Shown one piece after another: positions 6,589 through 13,763 of a stretch of DNA of 15,156 nucleotides. The DNA comes from Paracoccaceae bacterium (GTDB lineage Bacteria; Pseudomonadota; Alphaproteobacteria; Rhodobacterales; Rhodobacteraceae). The stretch is from the NCBI GenBank assembly GCA_027069385.1, contig JALXER010000261.1:1-15156 (forward strand), in the 5' to 3' direction. Numbering within the stretch: position 1 is the first letter of the stretch; each line of letters opens with the position of its first letter. The notes below the pieces were generated by a model that was not told the origin of the DNA, ran no database searches, and saw nothing but the letters and a program-made list of their open reading frames with translations. A program made the position numbers and the translations under genes.

Positions 6589-7227
6589 TTAGCGCGGAAT
6601 AATAAAGATTTCCACCCGCCGGTTTTGCTGACGACCGGCCGCTGTCGCGTTGGAGGCAATCGGGTTGCCCTCACCCTGGCCATAGACCGTCAGGCGGTTG
6701 CGCTGGATACCGGCATTCACCAGCACCGAGCTTACCGCTCCGGCGCGGCGTTCGGACAGCCGCTGGTTATACCCCGGGTTACCGGTCGAATCGGTATGCC
6801 CGACAATCTCGATCCGTGAATTCGGGTATTGCTGCAGGTTGTTGGCCAGCGCGTGCAGCGAGGAAATAAACGACGGTTTCAGGTTCGCACTGTCAACCGG
6901 AAAGGTGATTGCCTCGGGCAGGGTTACAATCAACTGGTCGCCGGTATTTACAATCGAAACACCCGAACCGCCCAGATCACGGCGCAAGGCCGCCTCTTGC
7001 CGGTCAAGGTTTTCACCCACGGCAGCACCCAGTCCGGCGCCGATCAGGCCACCAACGACCGCCCCGCGCCCGTTGCCGCCAATGGCGCGCCCCAGAACCG
7101 CACCGACGCCGGCACCAACCAGTGCGCCCGTGCCGGTGTTATCTGCATTGCCGTTGGGGTCGGTACACCCCGCCAGCCCAAGACCTGCGGCCATCAGAAC
7201 CACAGCAGAAGATTTAAGAATTGCCAT
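6589..7227 (-). CDS. OmpA-family outer-membrane lipoprotein with glycine-zipper domain (YiaD-like)
   Basis: 212 residues from the ATG at 7227, which has AGAGG 8 bases upstream; a longer frame to 7278 would bury the signal peptide. The signal peptide ends with the lipobox LAGC, acylated Cys at residue 21. Residues about 33-72 are a glycine-zipper (GALVGAGVGAVLG and GAVVGGLIGAGLGAAVG), a likely membrane-inserting segment. The C-terminal OmpA domain (about 100-212) holds the peptidoglycan-binding residues D146 in GHTDSTG and R161 in LSERRA. It should tie the outer membrane to the cell wall. It is a single-gene unit with its own terminator. Confidence 0.9.
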   Translation of the reverse strand: MAILKSSAVVLMAAGLGLAGCTDPNGNADNTGTGALVGAGVGAVLGRAIGGNGRGAVVGGLIGAGLGAAVGENLDRQEAALRRDLGGSGVSIVNTGDQLIVTLPEAITFPVDSANLKPSFISSLHALANNLQQYPNSRIEIVGHTDSTGNPGYNQRLSERRAGAVSSVLVNAGIQRNRLTVYGQGEGNPIASNATAAGRQQNRRVEIFIIPR

Positions 7228-7682
7228 TTTGTAAGCCTCTTCTCCAATTTTGCCGAGGCAAGAATGCCCCGATACCATATAATATGTAGGTCTTTCACAG
7301 GAGTTTGCCAGAAAAAAGGCAATAAAAATCCATGCGCAAGGAATTGCCTATCCAGATGGGGGATGATTGGGGTGATGGGGCGGTAAGAACCAATAAGTAG
7401 CAATTAAAACAGTTGGTTATAAGGGGAGTCGGGGCTTTATCCCGCGTGCCGGATTACCTGAAGCCCCGGAAATTTCGGGCGAATGGCGCGGGCAAAGGTG
7501 CGCCAAATCCGCCCATGTCGCGCTGGCAAACCGCCCCTTTGGCCAAGGGAATCAGCCAAAGCCCGGGTAATTTCGCATTATCCGCACGCCGGACCGCGCG
7601 ACCGCCCGTCAACCTGCGGCAAAGCACCCTGAACATGCGTAATCTACTTGCCTAACGCCCCGAACCTGTGTCAATTGACCCT
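7228..7682. other. Long gap with no supported gene
   Basis: About 455 bases. The 7228-7330 side should hold the promoter of the lipoprotein gene; an AT-rich CATATAATATG (7276-7286) can give a -10 on the - strand, but I see no good -35. Further on there is the inverted repeat AACCAA/TTGGTT (7388-7393, 7413-7418) and a stem CTTTGGC/GCCAAAG (7537-7543, 7555-7561). Two overlapping open frames, 7413-7655 (+) and 7454-7636 (-), have no Shine-Dalgarno and no recognisable product. Near the end, TTGCCT (7648-7653) and TCAATT (7671-7676) at 17 bases could be a weak promoter for nth. Confidence 0.5.
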
Positions 7683-8327
7683 ATGGTAAAACAGCTTGGA
7701 TATATGGCCCTGCGGCAGATTTTTGACCGGTTTCGCGATAGCGAGCCGGAGCCCAAAGGCGAGTTGGACCATACCAACCTGTTTACTCTTGTGGTGGCCG
7801 TTGCCCTGTCGGCGCAGGCGACCGACAAAGGGGTGAACGCGGCGACCAAGGCCTTGTTTGCCATCGCCGACACGCCGCAAAAGATGCTGGATCTGGGCGA
7901 GGAAGGTCTGATCGAGCATATCAAAACCATCGGATTGTTTCGCCAGAAGGCGAGGAACGTGATCAAAACCAGCCGGATTTTGGTTGAGGACTATGGCGGT
8001 CAGGTGCCCTCCAGCCGTGCGGCGCTAGTTTCTTTGCCCGGGGTGGGGCGAAAAACCGCGAATGTGGTGTTGAACATGTGGTTTGGCCATCCGGCGCAGG
8101 CGGTGGATACGCATATCTTTCGGGTGGGCAATCGTACCGGCATCGCGGTGGGCAAAGACGTGGTTGCGGTCGAACGCGCCATAGAGGACAACATTCCGGT
8201 CGAATACCAGCACCACGCCCATCACTGGCTGATCCTGCACGGCCGCTACATCTGCAAAGCGCGCAAGCCGGTTTGCACCAATTGCATCATCGCGGAATTC
8301 TGCGAGTCAGAGGACAAAAACCTATGA
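7683..8327 (+). CDS. nth: Endonuclease III (DNA glycosylase/AP lyase)
   Basis: 214 residues from the ATG at 7683. The enzyme removes oxidised pyrimidines and nicks the resulting abasic site in base excision repair. The helix-hairpin-helix LPGVGRKTANVVLN (118-131) contains the catalytic lysine K124; the catalytic aspartate is D142 in VDTHIFRV. The 4Fe-4S cluster loop is complete: C191, C198, C201, C207 with spacing 6-2-5. A GTG at 7668 would add 5 residues; neither start has a Shine-Dalgarno, and the ATG gives an N-terminus (MVKQLGY) like relatives I know. The stop overlaps the kinase ATG in ATGA. Confidence 0.95.
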   Translation: MVKQLGYMALRQIFDRFRDSEPEPKGELDHTNLFTLVVAVALSAQATDKGVNAATKALFAIADTPQKMLDLGEEGLIEHIKTIGLFRQKARNVIKTSRILVEDYGGQVPSSRAALVSLPGVGRKTANVVLNMWFGHPAQAVDTHIFRVGNRTGIAVGKDVVAVERAIEDNIPVEYQHHAHHWLILHGRYICKARKPVCTNCIIAEFCESEDKNL

Positions 8328-9328
8328 GCAAGAAATATCAGGTTGTCGGTATCGGCAATTCGGTCGTTGACGTACTTAGCCATGTCGAGGATTCCTTTCT
8401 GGCCGAAAACGGCATTACCAAGGGGGTAATGACCCTGATCGATCTGGATCGGGCCGCCGATCTGTATGCCAAAACCGGCCCCTCGACCGAGATTTCGGGC
8501 GGGTCGGCGGCCAATACCATTGCGGGGCTGGCGTCACTGGGCGCGAAAACCGCCTATGTTGGCAAGGTCAAGGATGATCAGCTTGGCCATATTTTTGCCC
8601 ATGACCTGCGCGCGCAGGGGGCCGATTTTGATACCCCGCTGGCTCCGGCCGACCATCCGGCCGAAACCGGGCGCTGCATGGTGATGGTCAGTGCCGATCA
8701 TGAACGCTCTATGAATACCTATCTGGGGGTGTCCGAATTTTTGACACCCGACGATATCGATGTGGCACAAATGGCCGATGCGGACTGGATATATCTGGAG
8801 GGGTATCGTTTTGACGGTCCCGACAGCCACGCCGCCTTTGCCAAGGCGATCGAGGCGTGCAAGGGGGCAGGGGGCAAGGTGTCGCTGACGCTGTCAGACC
8901 CGTTTTGCGTTGAACGGCATCGCGATGCGTTTCGCGAGATGATCCGCAACGATGTTGACCTGCTGTTCTGCAATGAACACGAACTTTGCGCCATGTACGA
9001 AACCGACGATCTGACCATCGCCCTGCGCCTTGCCGCCGCCGAGATCGAGACCGTGGCCTGCACGGTCGGGGCCAAAGGGGCCTATGTCTGGACCGGAGGG
9101 GAAGAGTTCCACGCCGAGGCCACGGCGGTGCATATCGAGGACGTAACCGGTGCCGGTGATCTGTTCGCCTCGGGGTTCTTTTACGGCGTGATCACAAATC
9201 GCGACCCGTTGACCTGCGGGCGCATGGGCAACGTTGCGGCGGGTGAAATCATCAGCCATATCGGCGCCCGACCCGAAGCCGACCTGAAGGTTCTTTTTGA
9301 ACAGGAAAACCTGCTTCAGAACCGGTAA
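8324..9328 (+). CDS. PfkB-family carbohydrate/nucleoside kinase, probable adenosine kinase
   Basis: 334 residues from the ATG at 8324, which overlaps the nth stop (ATGA); the frame is open far upstream inside nth but that part is shadow. The ribokinase fold is clear: the Gly-rich substrate lid GGSAANTIAGLASLGA (59-74), the NEHE motif at 217-220, and the ATP-binding/anion-hole signature VTGAGDLFASGF (274-285) with catalytic base D279. Rhodobacterales homologues are usually called adenosine kinase, which would make AMP from adenosine, but PfkB sequence alone does not fix the substrate; ribokinase- or fructokinase-like use is possible. Coupling to nth looks positional, not functional. Confidence 0.88.
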   Translation: MSKKYQVVGIGNSVVDVLSHVEDSFLAENGITKGVMTLIDLDRAADLYAKTGPSTEISGGSAANTIAGLASLGAKTAYVGKVKDDQLGHIFAHDLRAQGADFDTPLAPADHPAETGRCMVMVSADHERSMNTYLGVSEFLTPDDIDVAQMADADWIYLEGYRFDGPDSHAAFAKAIEACKGAGGKVSLTLSDPFCVERHRDAFREMIRNDVDLLFCNEHELCAMYETDDLTIALRLAAAEIETVACTVGAKGAYVWTGGEEFHAEATAVHIEDVTGAGDLFASGFFYGVITNRDPLTCGRMGNVAAGEIISHIGARPEADLKVLFEQENLLQNR

Positions 9329-9361
9329 AATAAGAAGCAAGACAAATTCGAGAGGGGATAA

Positions 9362-9730
9362 ATGGCCTATACCTATGACGAAAACAACATTTTTGCCAAG
9401 ATTCTGCGCGGCGAGATCCCCAATTCTACGGTCGTGGAAACGGACCATTCGCTGGCCTTTCGCGATATCAACCCGCTGGCCCCCGATCATGTGCTGGTTA
9501 TCCCCAAAGGCCCGTATGTGAATTACGCCCATTTTGCCGAGGCAGCCAGCGACGCGGAAATTGTCGATTTCAACCGCACGCTGGGCAAGGTCGTGGCGCT
9601 GATCGGTGCAGGCGACGCGGGCTATCGCCTGATTTCCAACGCGGGGCGCAACGGGGTGCAGGATGTGCCGCATCTGCATGTGCATATTCTGGCCGGAAGG
9701 CCACTTGGGCCGATGTTGTTTAGCGGTTAA
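9362..9730 (+). CDS. HIT-family nucleotide hydrolase (Hint-like)
   Basis: 122 residues. Histidine-triad proteins hydrolyse nucleoside phosphoramidates or related dinucleotides. The active-site triad is H104, H106, H108 in VPHLHVHILAG; the N-terminal half has IFAKILRGEIP and the DINPLAPDHVLVIPK segment characteristic of the Hint branch. GAGAGGGG precedes the ATG. It lies 33 bases after the kinase, probably in one operon with nth. The last 11 bases overlap the end of the convergent secreted-hydrolase gene. Confidence 0.93.
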   Translation: MAYTYDENNIFAKILRGEIPNSTVVETDHSLAFRDINPLAPDHVLVIPKGPYVNYAHFAEAASDAEIVDFNRTLGKVVALIGAGDAGYRLISNAGRNGVQDVPHLHVHILAGRPLGPMLFSG

Positions 9731-10703
9731 CCAGCCATTCAAACGCCGGTTTGTCGTGGTTGTCAAAGCTGCGCAGGCCCAAGGTGCGCAGATAGCTTAG
9801 AAAGCACGGGTTGCTTTCGCCGTAATACTGCCCGTAATAATCGGTGGCCTGGTCCCCGACATCATGCAGCCAGACCAGCTCGACCAACGGGATTTCTGCG
9901 CGGCGGCTTTCCAGCGCGGCAAATAGCTGTTGCAGATATTCCTTTTGCATCGCCTCGCTTGATCCGCACCCCCCCGAGGGATAGCCGGTCTCGGTCAGGA
10001 AAACCGGTTTGTCACCGGCCAGCGCGATCATCCGGTCCAACTGGTTCGAGATATCCGTCGGTGCAATCACATGATAGCCCGCATCCAGCGGGTAATAGTT
10101 GATAAACAGCGCGTCACTGGCCGCATTGGCCGCCAGCGCATATGGCCCCTGCATGCCGCCCCAAGTGGTGGTAAACCCGACCGGCGTTTGCGGGCGCAGC
10201 GCCTTGACCCGCAATCGCGCACCCGCGAAAAAACGGGCAAATTCCTGCCATTCCTGCGCCGTTTGCAGCACCCCGTCAACCTCGTTGCCAATGGAAATCG
10301 CCACAAGATCGGTATCTTGTAACCGCTCCAGCACCGCGCGCAGATAGGGTTCAAAACGCGCCAGAACTTGCGGGTCATCAAAGGGCAGGGCGCGCAGATT
10401 TTCGGGGCGCCGGTCGGTTACGGTGTCGATAACCGGCAGCGACAGCACCAGCCCCAGACCTTTGCCCGGGTAATAGCTGTTGGCAATTGCCGGCCAATCG
10501 GGGTCGGCGGCATAGGTGCCGTTCTGCTCGGCCTCGTCCCAGAACACGGTCAGCGAGGCGAACTCGATTCCGGCGCGCAGGGCCTGATTCACGTCCGCGT
10601 CATAATCCCCCATGCTGGATTCGGTAATCGACATGCCAAGGCGCTGCGCCATGGCGGAACCGGCGGGCAACAGGGCTATCAACAGGATCACAAGCATACG
10701 CAT
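9720..10703 (-). CDS. Secreted glycoside-hydrolase-like TIM-barrel protein
   Basis: 327 residues from the ATG at 10703. A Sec signal peptide is clear (MRMLVILLIALLPAGSAMA, cleavage after residue 19). The mature protein resembles clan GH-A barrels: beta-strand/helix repeats, an acid/base candidate E141 in SIGNEVDG and a nucleophile candidate E238 in FLTETGYPSG, about 97 residues apart. The ETGYPS context recalls GH17 and GH53 families, but I cannot choose one, and the substrate is unknown. Two cysteines (C246, C300) may form a periplasmic disulfide. The open frame reaches back to 11150 over the zinc-finger gene and polA; that is shadow. No Shine-Dalgarno precedes the ATG; see the promoter entry. 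Confidence 0.78.
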   Translation of the reverse strand: MRMLVILLIALLPAGSAMAQRLGMSITESSMGDYDADVNQALRAGIEFASLTVFWDEAEQNGTYAADPDWPAIANSYYPGKGLGLVLSLPVIDTVTDRRPENLRALPFDDPQVLARFEPYLRAVLERLQDTDLVAISIGNEVDGVLQTAQEWQEFARFFAGARLRVKALRPQTPVGFTTTWGGMQGPYALAANAASDALFINYYPLDAGYHVIAPTDISNQLDRMIALAGDKPVFLTETGYPSGGCGSSEAMQKEYLQQLFAALESRRAEIPLVELVWLHDVGDQATDYYGQYYGESNPCFLSYLRTLGLRSFDNHDKPAFEWLVNR

Positions 10704-10709
10704 GGCGTC

Positions 10710-10738
10710 AGTATGGAGCGGCGTACCCGATAAATCAA
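10710..10738 (-). promoter_or_regulatory. Candidate promoter of the secreted hydrolase gene, giving a leaderless start
   Basis: On the - strand TTGATT (10738-10733) and CATACT (10715-10710) are 17 bases apart; each matches its consensus at 4 of 6. Six bases (GACGCC) separate the -10 from the ATG at 10703, so transcription would begin on or next to the A of the start codon. This agrees with the lack of a ribosome binding site. Confidence 0.45.
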
Positions 10739-10808
10739 TCCGCTGCCTCTTGAGGGTCGGGCGAATCCGTGGCAGGTTGCTGGTGTGCAAACCGATAGGA
10801 AAATGGTC

Positions 10809-10964
10809 ATGGTCATAGAAGCCCCCGAAACCGTCGAAACCGAAAAAAAGCAGGTCTGTTGCGATGGCGGCGGTGAACATCCGCGCGTCTGGCTGACCAT
10901 CCCCGACGATACCGGCTGGGTCGAATGCAACTATTGCGACAAGCGTTTCGTGCTGAAAAAGTAG
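10809..10964 (+). CDS. Small zf-CHCC zinc-finger protein (NDUFS6-like)
   Basis: 51 residues, ATG at 10809 to TAG at 10962-10964. The pattern VCCDGGGEHPRVWLTI then VECNYCDKRFVL matches the zf-CHCC family: ligand candidates C18 (or C17), H24, C40 and C43. The family includes the 13-kDa NDUFS6 subunit of complex I, and an NDUFS6 homologue is part of Paracoccus complex I; that this one is a complex I subunit is inference from the family. An ATG 6 bases earlier (10803) is in frame, but TAGGA (10796-10800) sits 8 bases before 10809 and only 2 before 10803. polA begins on the next base. Confidence 0.88.
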   Translation: MVIEAPETVETEKKQVCCDGGGEHPRVWLTIPDDTGWVECNYCDKRFVLKK

Positions 10965-13763
10965 ATGGCATTTGGCAAGGGGCACCATCTGCATCTGATC
11001 GACGGTTCGGGGTTTATCTTTCGTGCTTTTCATGCGCTGCCACCGCTGACGCGTAAATCCGACGGCCTGCCCGTGGGCGCGGTCGCGGGGTTTTGCAACA
11101 TGATCTACAAGATGGTCGAGGATAATAACGGCCCCGACGCCCCGACCCATGTCGCGGTGATATTTGATGCCAAGGGCAAGACCTTTCGCAATGACATTTA
11201 CGGCGATTACAAGGCCAACCGCCCACCCGCGCCCGAAGATCTAGTGCCGCAATTCCCGATTATCCGCGACGCTACCCGCGCCTTTAGTCTGCCCTGCATA
11301 GAGGTAGAGGGGTTCGAGGCCGACGACATTATCGCCACCTATGCCGTGCAGGCGCGCGATGCGGGTGCGCGGGTTACGGTGATATCCAGCGACAAGGACC
11401 TGATGCAACTGGTTGGCGGCGGGGTCGAAATGCTCGACGCGATGAAAAACCGTCGGATCGGGGTAGAGGAGGTCGAGGCGAAATTCGGTGTTGGCCCTGA
11501 TCGGGTGATTGATGTGCAGGCGCTGGCTGGGGACAGCGTTGACAATATTCCGGGCGCTCCGGGGATCGGCATTAAAACGGCGGCGCTGCTGATCAACGAA
11601 TACGGCGATATCGAAACCTTGCTGGCGCGGGCCGATGAAATCAAACAGCCCAAGCGTCGCCAGACGCTGATCGAAAAGGCCGACCAGATTCGCATGTCGC
11701 TGGAACTGGTGACGTTGCGCACCGACGTGCCTGACCTGCCCGCGTTTGACACGCTGGACGTGGTAGAGCCAGACCCCGACACGCTGCTGGCTTTTACCGC
11801 GAAAATGGAATTTCGCACCCTGACAAACCGTCTGGCCACCAAGCTGGGGGCCAAGGCGCCCGAAATTGCCGAAGCACAGCCCCAGAAAGCAACCGCGCCG
11901 AATCCGGCCGTGGACCTGCCGATTGATCCGGACAAGTACCAGACGGTTTCAACCCTTGACGAGTTGCAAACATGGATCGACCGCGCCTATGCGCGCGGCT
12001 GGGTGGCGATGGATACCGAAACCACCGGCCTGAACGAAATGCTGGTCGATCTGGTGGGTGTCAGCCTGTGCGTGGAACCGGGGCAGGCGTGCTATATTCC
12101 GCTGGCGCATGTGTCGGGCACCGGTGATCTGCTGGGCGGGATCGAACGCGCGCCCGGGCAGCTTGGCGTTGATGCAGCGCTGGCAATGCTGAAACCGATG
12201 CTGGAGGATGCTTCGATCCTTAAAATCGGGCAGAACATGAAGTATGATATGAAAATCCTGCGCCGTTATGGTGTGGATGTCGCGCCGATCGATGATACGA
12301 TGCTGCTGTCTTATGCGCTGAATGGCGGGGTGCATCGGCATGGCATGGATGAACTGTCGGACCGGTATTTGCACCATAAACCCATTCCGATCAAGGGCTT
12401 GCTGGGTACGGGCAAATCAATGATCACCTTTGATCAGGTGCCGATTGCCGATGCCGCGCCCTATGCGGCCGAGGATGCCGATATCACCCTGCGCCTGTGG
12501 CAGGTGCTGAAACCGCGCCTTGTGGCCGACGGCATGACCACGGTCTATGAAACGCTGGAACGCCCGCTGGTGCCGGTTCTGGCTATGATGGAAATGGCCG
12601 GTATCAAGGTTGACCGTCAGCATCTTTTGGCCATGTCCAACAATTTCGCCCAGAAAATGGCAGCGCTGGAGGACGAGATTCAGCAACTGGCGGGGCGCAA
12701 ATTCAACGTGGCCTCGCCCAAACAGCTTGGTGAAATCCTGTTTGACGAAATGGCGCTTGCGGGCGGCAAAAAGGGCAAAACCGGGGCCTATGCCACCGGT
12801 GCCGACGTGTTGGAGGATCTGGCCGCCGAGGGCCACGACCTGCCCGCCCGCGTGCTGGACTGGCGCGCCATGGCCAAGCTCAAAAGCACCTATACCGACG
12901 CGCTGCAAGACCACATCAACCCCGATACGGGGCGGGTGCATACATCTTATGTGATTTCGGGGGCGACCACGGGGCGGCTGGCCTCGACCGACCCGAATCT
13001 GCAAAATATCCCCGTGCGCACCGAGGAGGGCCGCCGCATTCGCGAGGCCTTTGTGGCGCGCGAGGGTTGCAAGCTGGTCAGCCTCGATTATTCCCAGATA
13101 GAGCTGCGCATTCTGGCCCATATCGCCGATATCGACAGCCTGAAACAGGCGTTCAGGGACGGGCAGGATATCCACGCGATGACCGCATCCGAGATGTTCA
13201 ATGTGCCGATAGAGGACATGACGCCCGACATTCGCCGTCAGGCCAAGGCGATCAATTTCGGGGTGATCTATGGCATCTCCGGCTTTGGTCTGGCGCGCAA
13301 CCTGCGCATTCCGCGGGCCGAGGCGCAGGGCTTTATCGACCGCTATTTCGAACGGTTTCCGGGCATTCGTGAATACATGGATGCCACCGTCGCCTTTGCC
13401 AAGGAAAAGGGCTATGTGCAAACGCTGTTCGGGCGGCGTATCCACACGCCCAATATCACCGCCAAAGGCCCGCATGCCGGCTTTGCCAAGCGCGCCGCGA
13501 TCAACGCGCCCATTCAGGGCACCGCCGCCGATATCATCCGCCGCGCCATGGTGCGCATGCCCGACGCGATAAATGGTCTGCCCGCTCAAATGCTGCTGCA
13601 AGTGCATGACGAACTGATTTTCGAGGTCGAAGACGCCGCGATAGACCAAACCATCGCAACCGTGCGCAAAATCATGGAAAACGCGTCCGAACCCGCCGTC
13701 AAAATCAACGTGCCTTTGGTGGTTGATGCCGGCATAGGCAACAACTGGGCCGAGGCGCATTAG
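10965..13763 (+). CDS. polA: DNA polymerase I
   Basis: 932 residues, full length. It fills gaps and removes RNA primers in replication and repair. Domain 1 (about 1-295) is the 5'-3' flap nuclease with the acidic cluster FEADDIIATYA and DKDLMQLV and the H3TH GDSVDNIPGAPGIGIKTA. Domain 2 (about 325-520) is a 3'-5' exonuclease with intact residues: D350 and E352 (DTETTG), N424/D428 (GQNMKYD), Y500/D504, so proofreading is expected. Domain 3 has motif A SLDYSQIELR (D708), motif B RRQAKAINFGVIYG (K761, F765) and motif C LLQVHDELIF (D882). Its ATG directly follows the zinc-finger stop, with no gap, so the two are probably translated together. No truncation or frameshift seen. Confidence 0.98.
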   Translation: MAFGKGHHLHLIDGSGFIFRAFHALPPLTRKSDGLPVGAVAGFCNMIYKMVEDNNGPDAPTHVAVIFDAKGKTFRNDIYGDYKANRPPAPEDLVPQFPIIRDATRAFSLPCIEVEGFEADDIIATYAVQARDAGARVTVISSDKDLMQLVGGGVEMLDAMKNRRIGVEEVEAKFGVGPDRVIDVQALAGDSVDNIPGAPGIGIKTAALLINEYGDIETLLARADEIKQPKRRQTLIEKADQIRMSLELVTLRTDVPDLPAFDTLDVVEPDPDTLLAFTAKMEFRTLTNRLATKLGAKAPEIAEAQPQKATAPNPAVDLPIDPDKYQTVSTLDELQTWIDRAYARGWVAMDTETTGLNEMLVDLVGVSLCVEPGQACYIPLAHVSGTGDLLGGIERAPGQLGVDAALAMLKPMLEDASILKIGQNMKYDMKILRRYGVDVAPIDDTMLLSYALNGGVHRHGMDELSDRYLHHKPIPIKGLLGTGKSMITFDQVPIADAAPYAAEDADITLRLWQVLKPRLVADGMTTVYETLERPLVPVLAMMEMAGIKVDRQHLLAMSNNFAQKMAALEDEIQQLAGRKFNVASPKQLGEILFDEMALAGGKKGKTGAYATGADVLEDLAAEGHDLPARVLDWRAMAKLKSTYTDALQDHINPDTGRVHTSYVISGATTGRLASTDPNLQNIPVRTEEGRRIREAFVAREGCKLVSLDYSQIELRILAHIADIDSLKQAFRDGQDIHAMTASEMFNVPIEDMTPDIRRQAKAINFGVIYGISGFGLARNLRIPRAEAQGFIDRYFERFPGIREYMDATVAFAKEKGYVQTLFGRRIHTPNITAKGPHAGFAKRAAINAPIQGTAADIIRRAMVRMPDAINGLPAQMLLQVHDELIFEVEDAAIDQTIATVRKIMENASEPAVKINVPLVVDAGIGNNWAEAH

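Noticed and set aside
7278..7283. TATAAT on the + strand as a promoter for the gap before nth
   Set aside because: No -35 element at usable spacing (7255-7260 is unlike TTGACA); it lies in an AT-rich patch more likely serving the - strand gene.
7413..7655. 80-residue + strand open frame
   Set aside because: No Shine-Dalgarno, Arg/Pro-rich composition and no family resemblance; kept only as part of the gap description.
8078..8323. Upstream extension of the PfkB kinase inside nth
   Set aside because: It is out of frame with nth and lies over its catalytic region; the ATGA junction at 8324 is a natural start.
10704..11150. N-terminal extension of the secreted hydrolase to 11150
   Set aside because: It runs antisense through the zinc-finger gene and the polA start and would bury the signal peptide.
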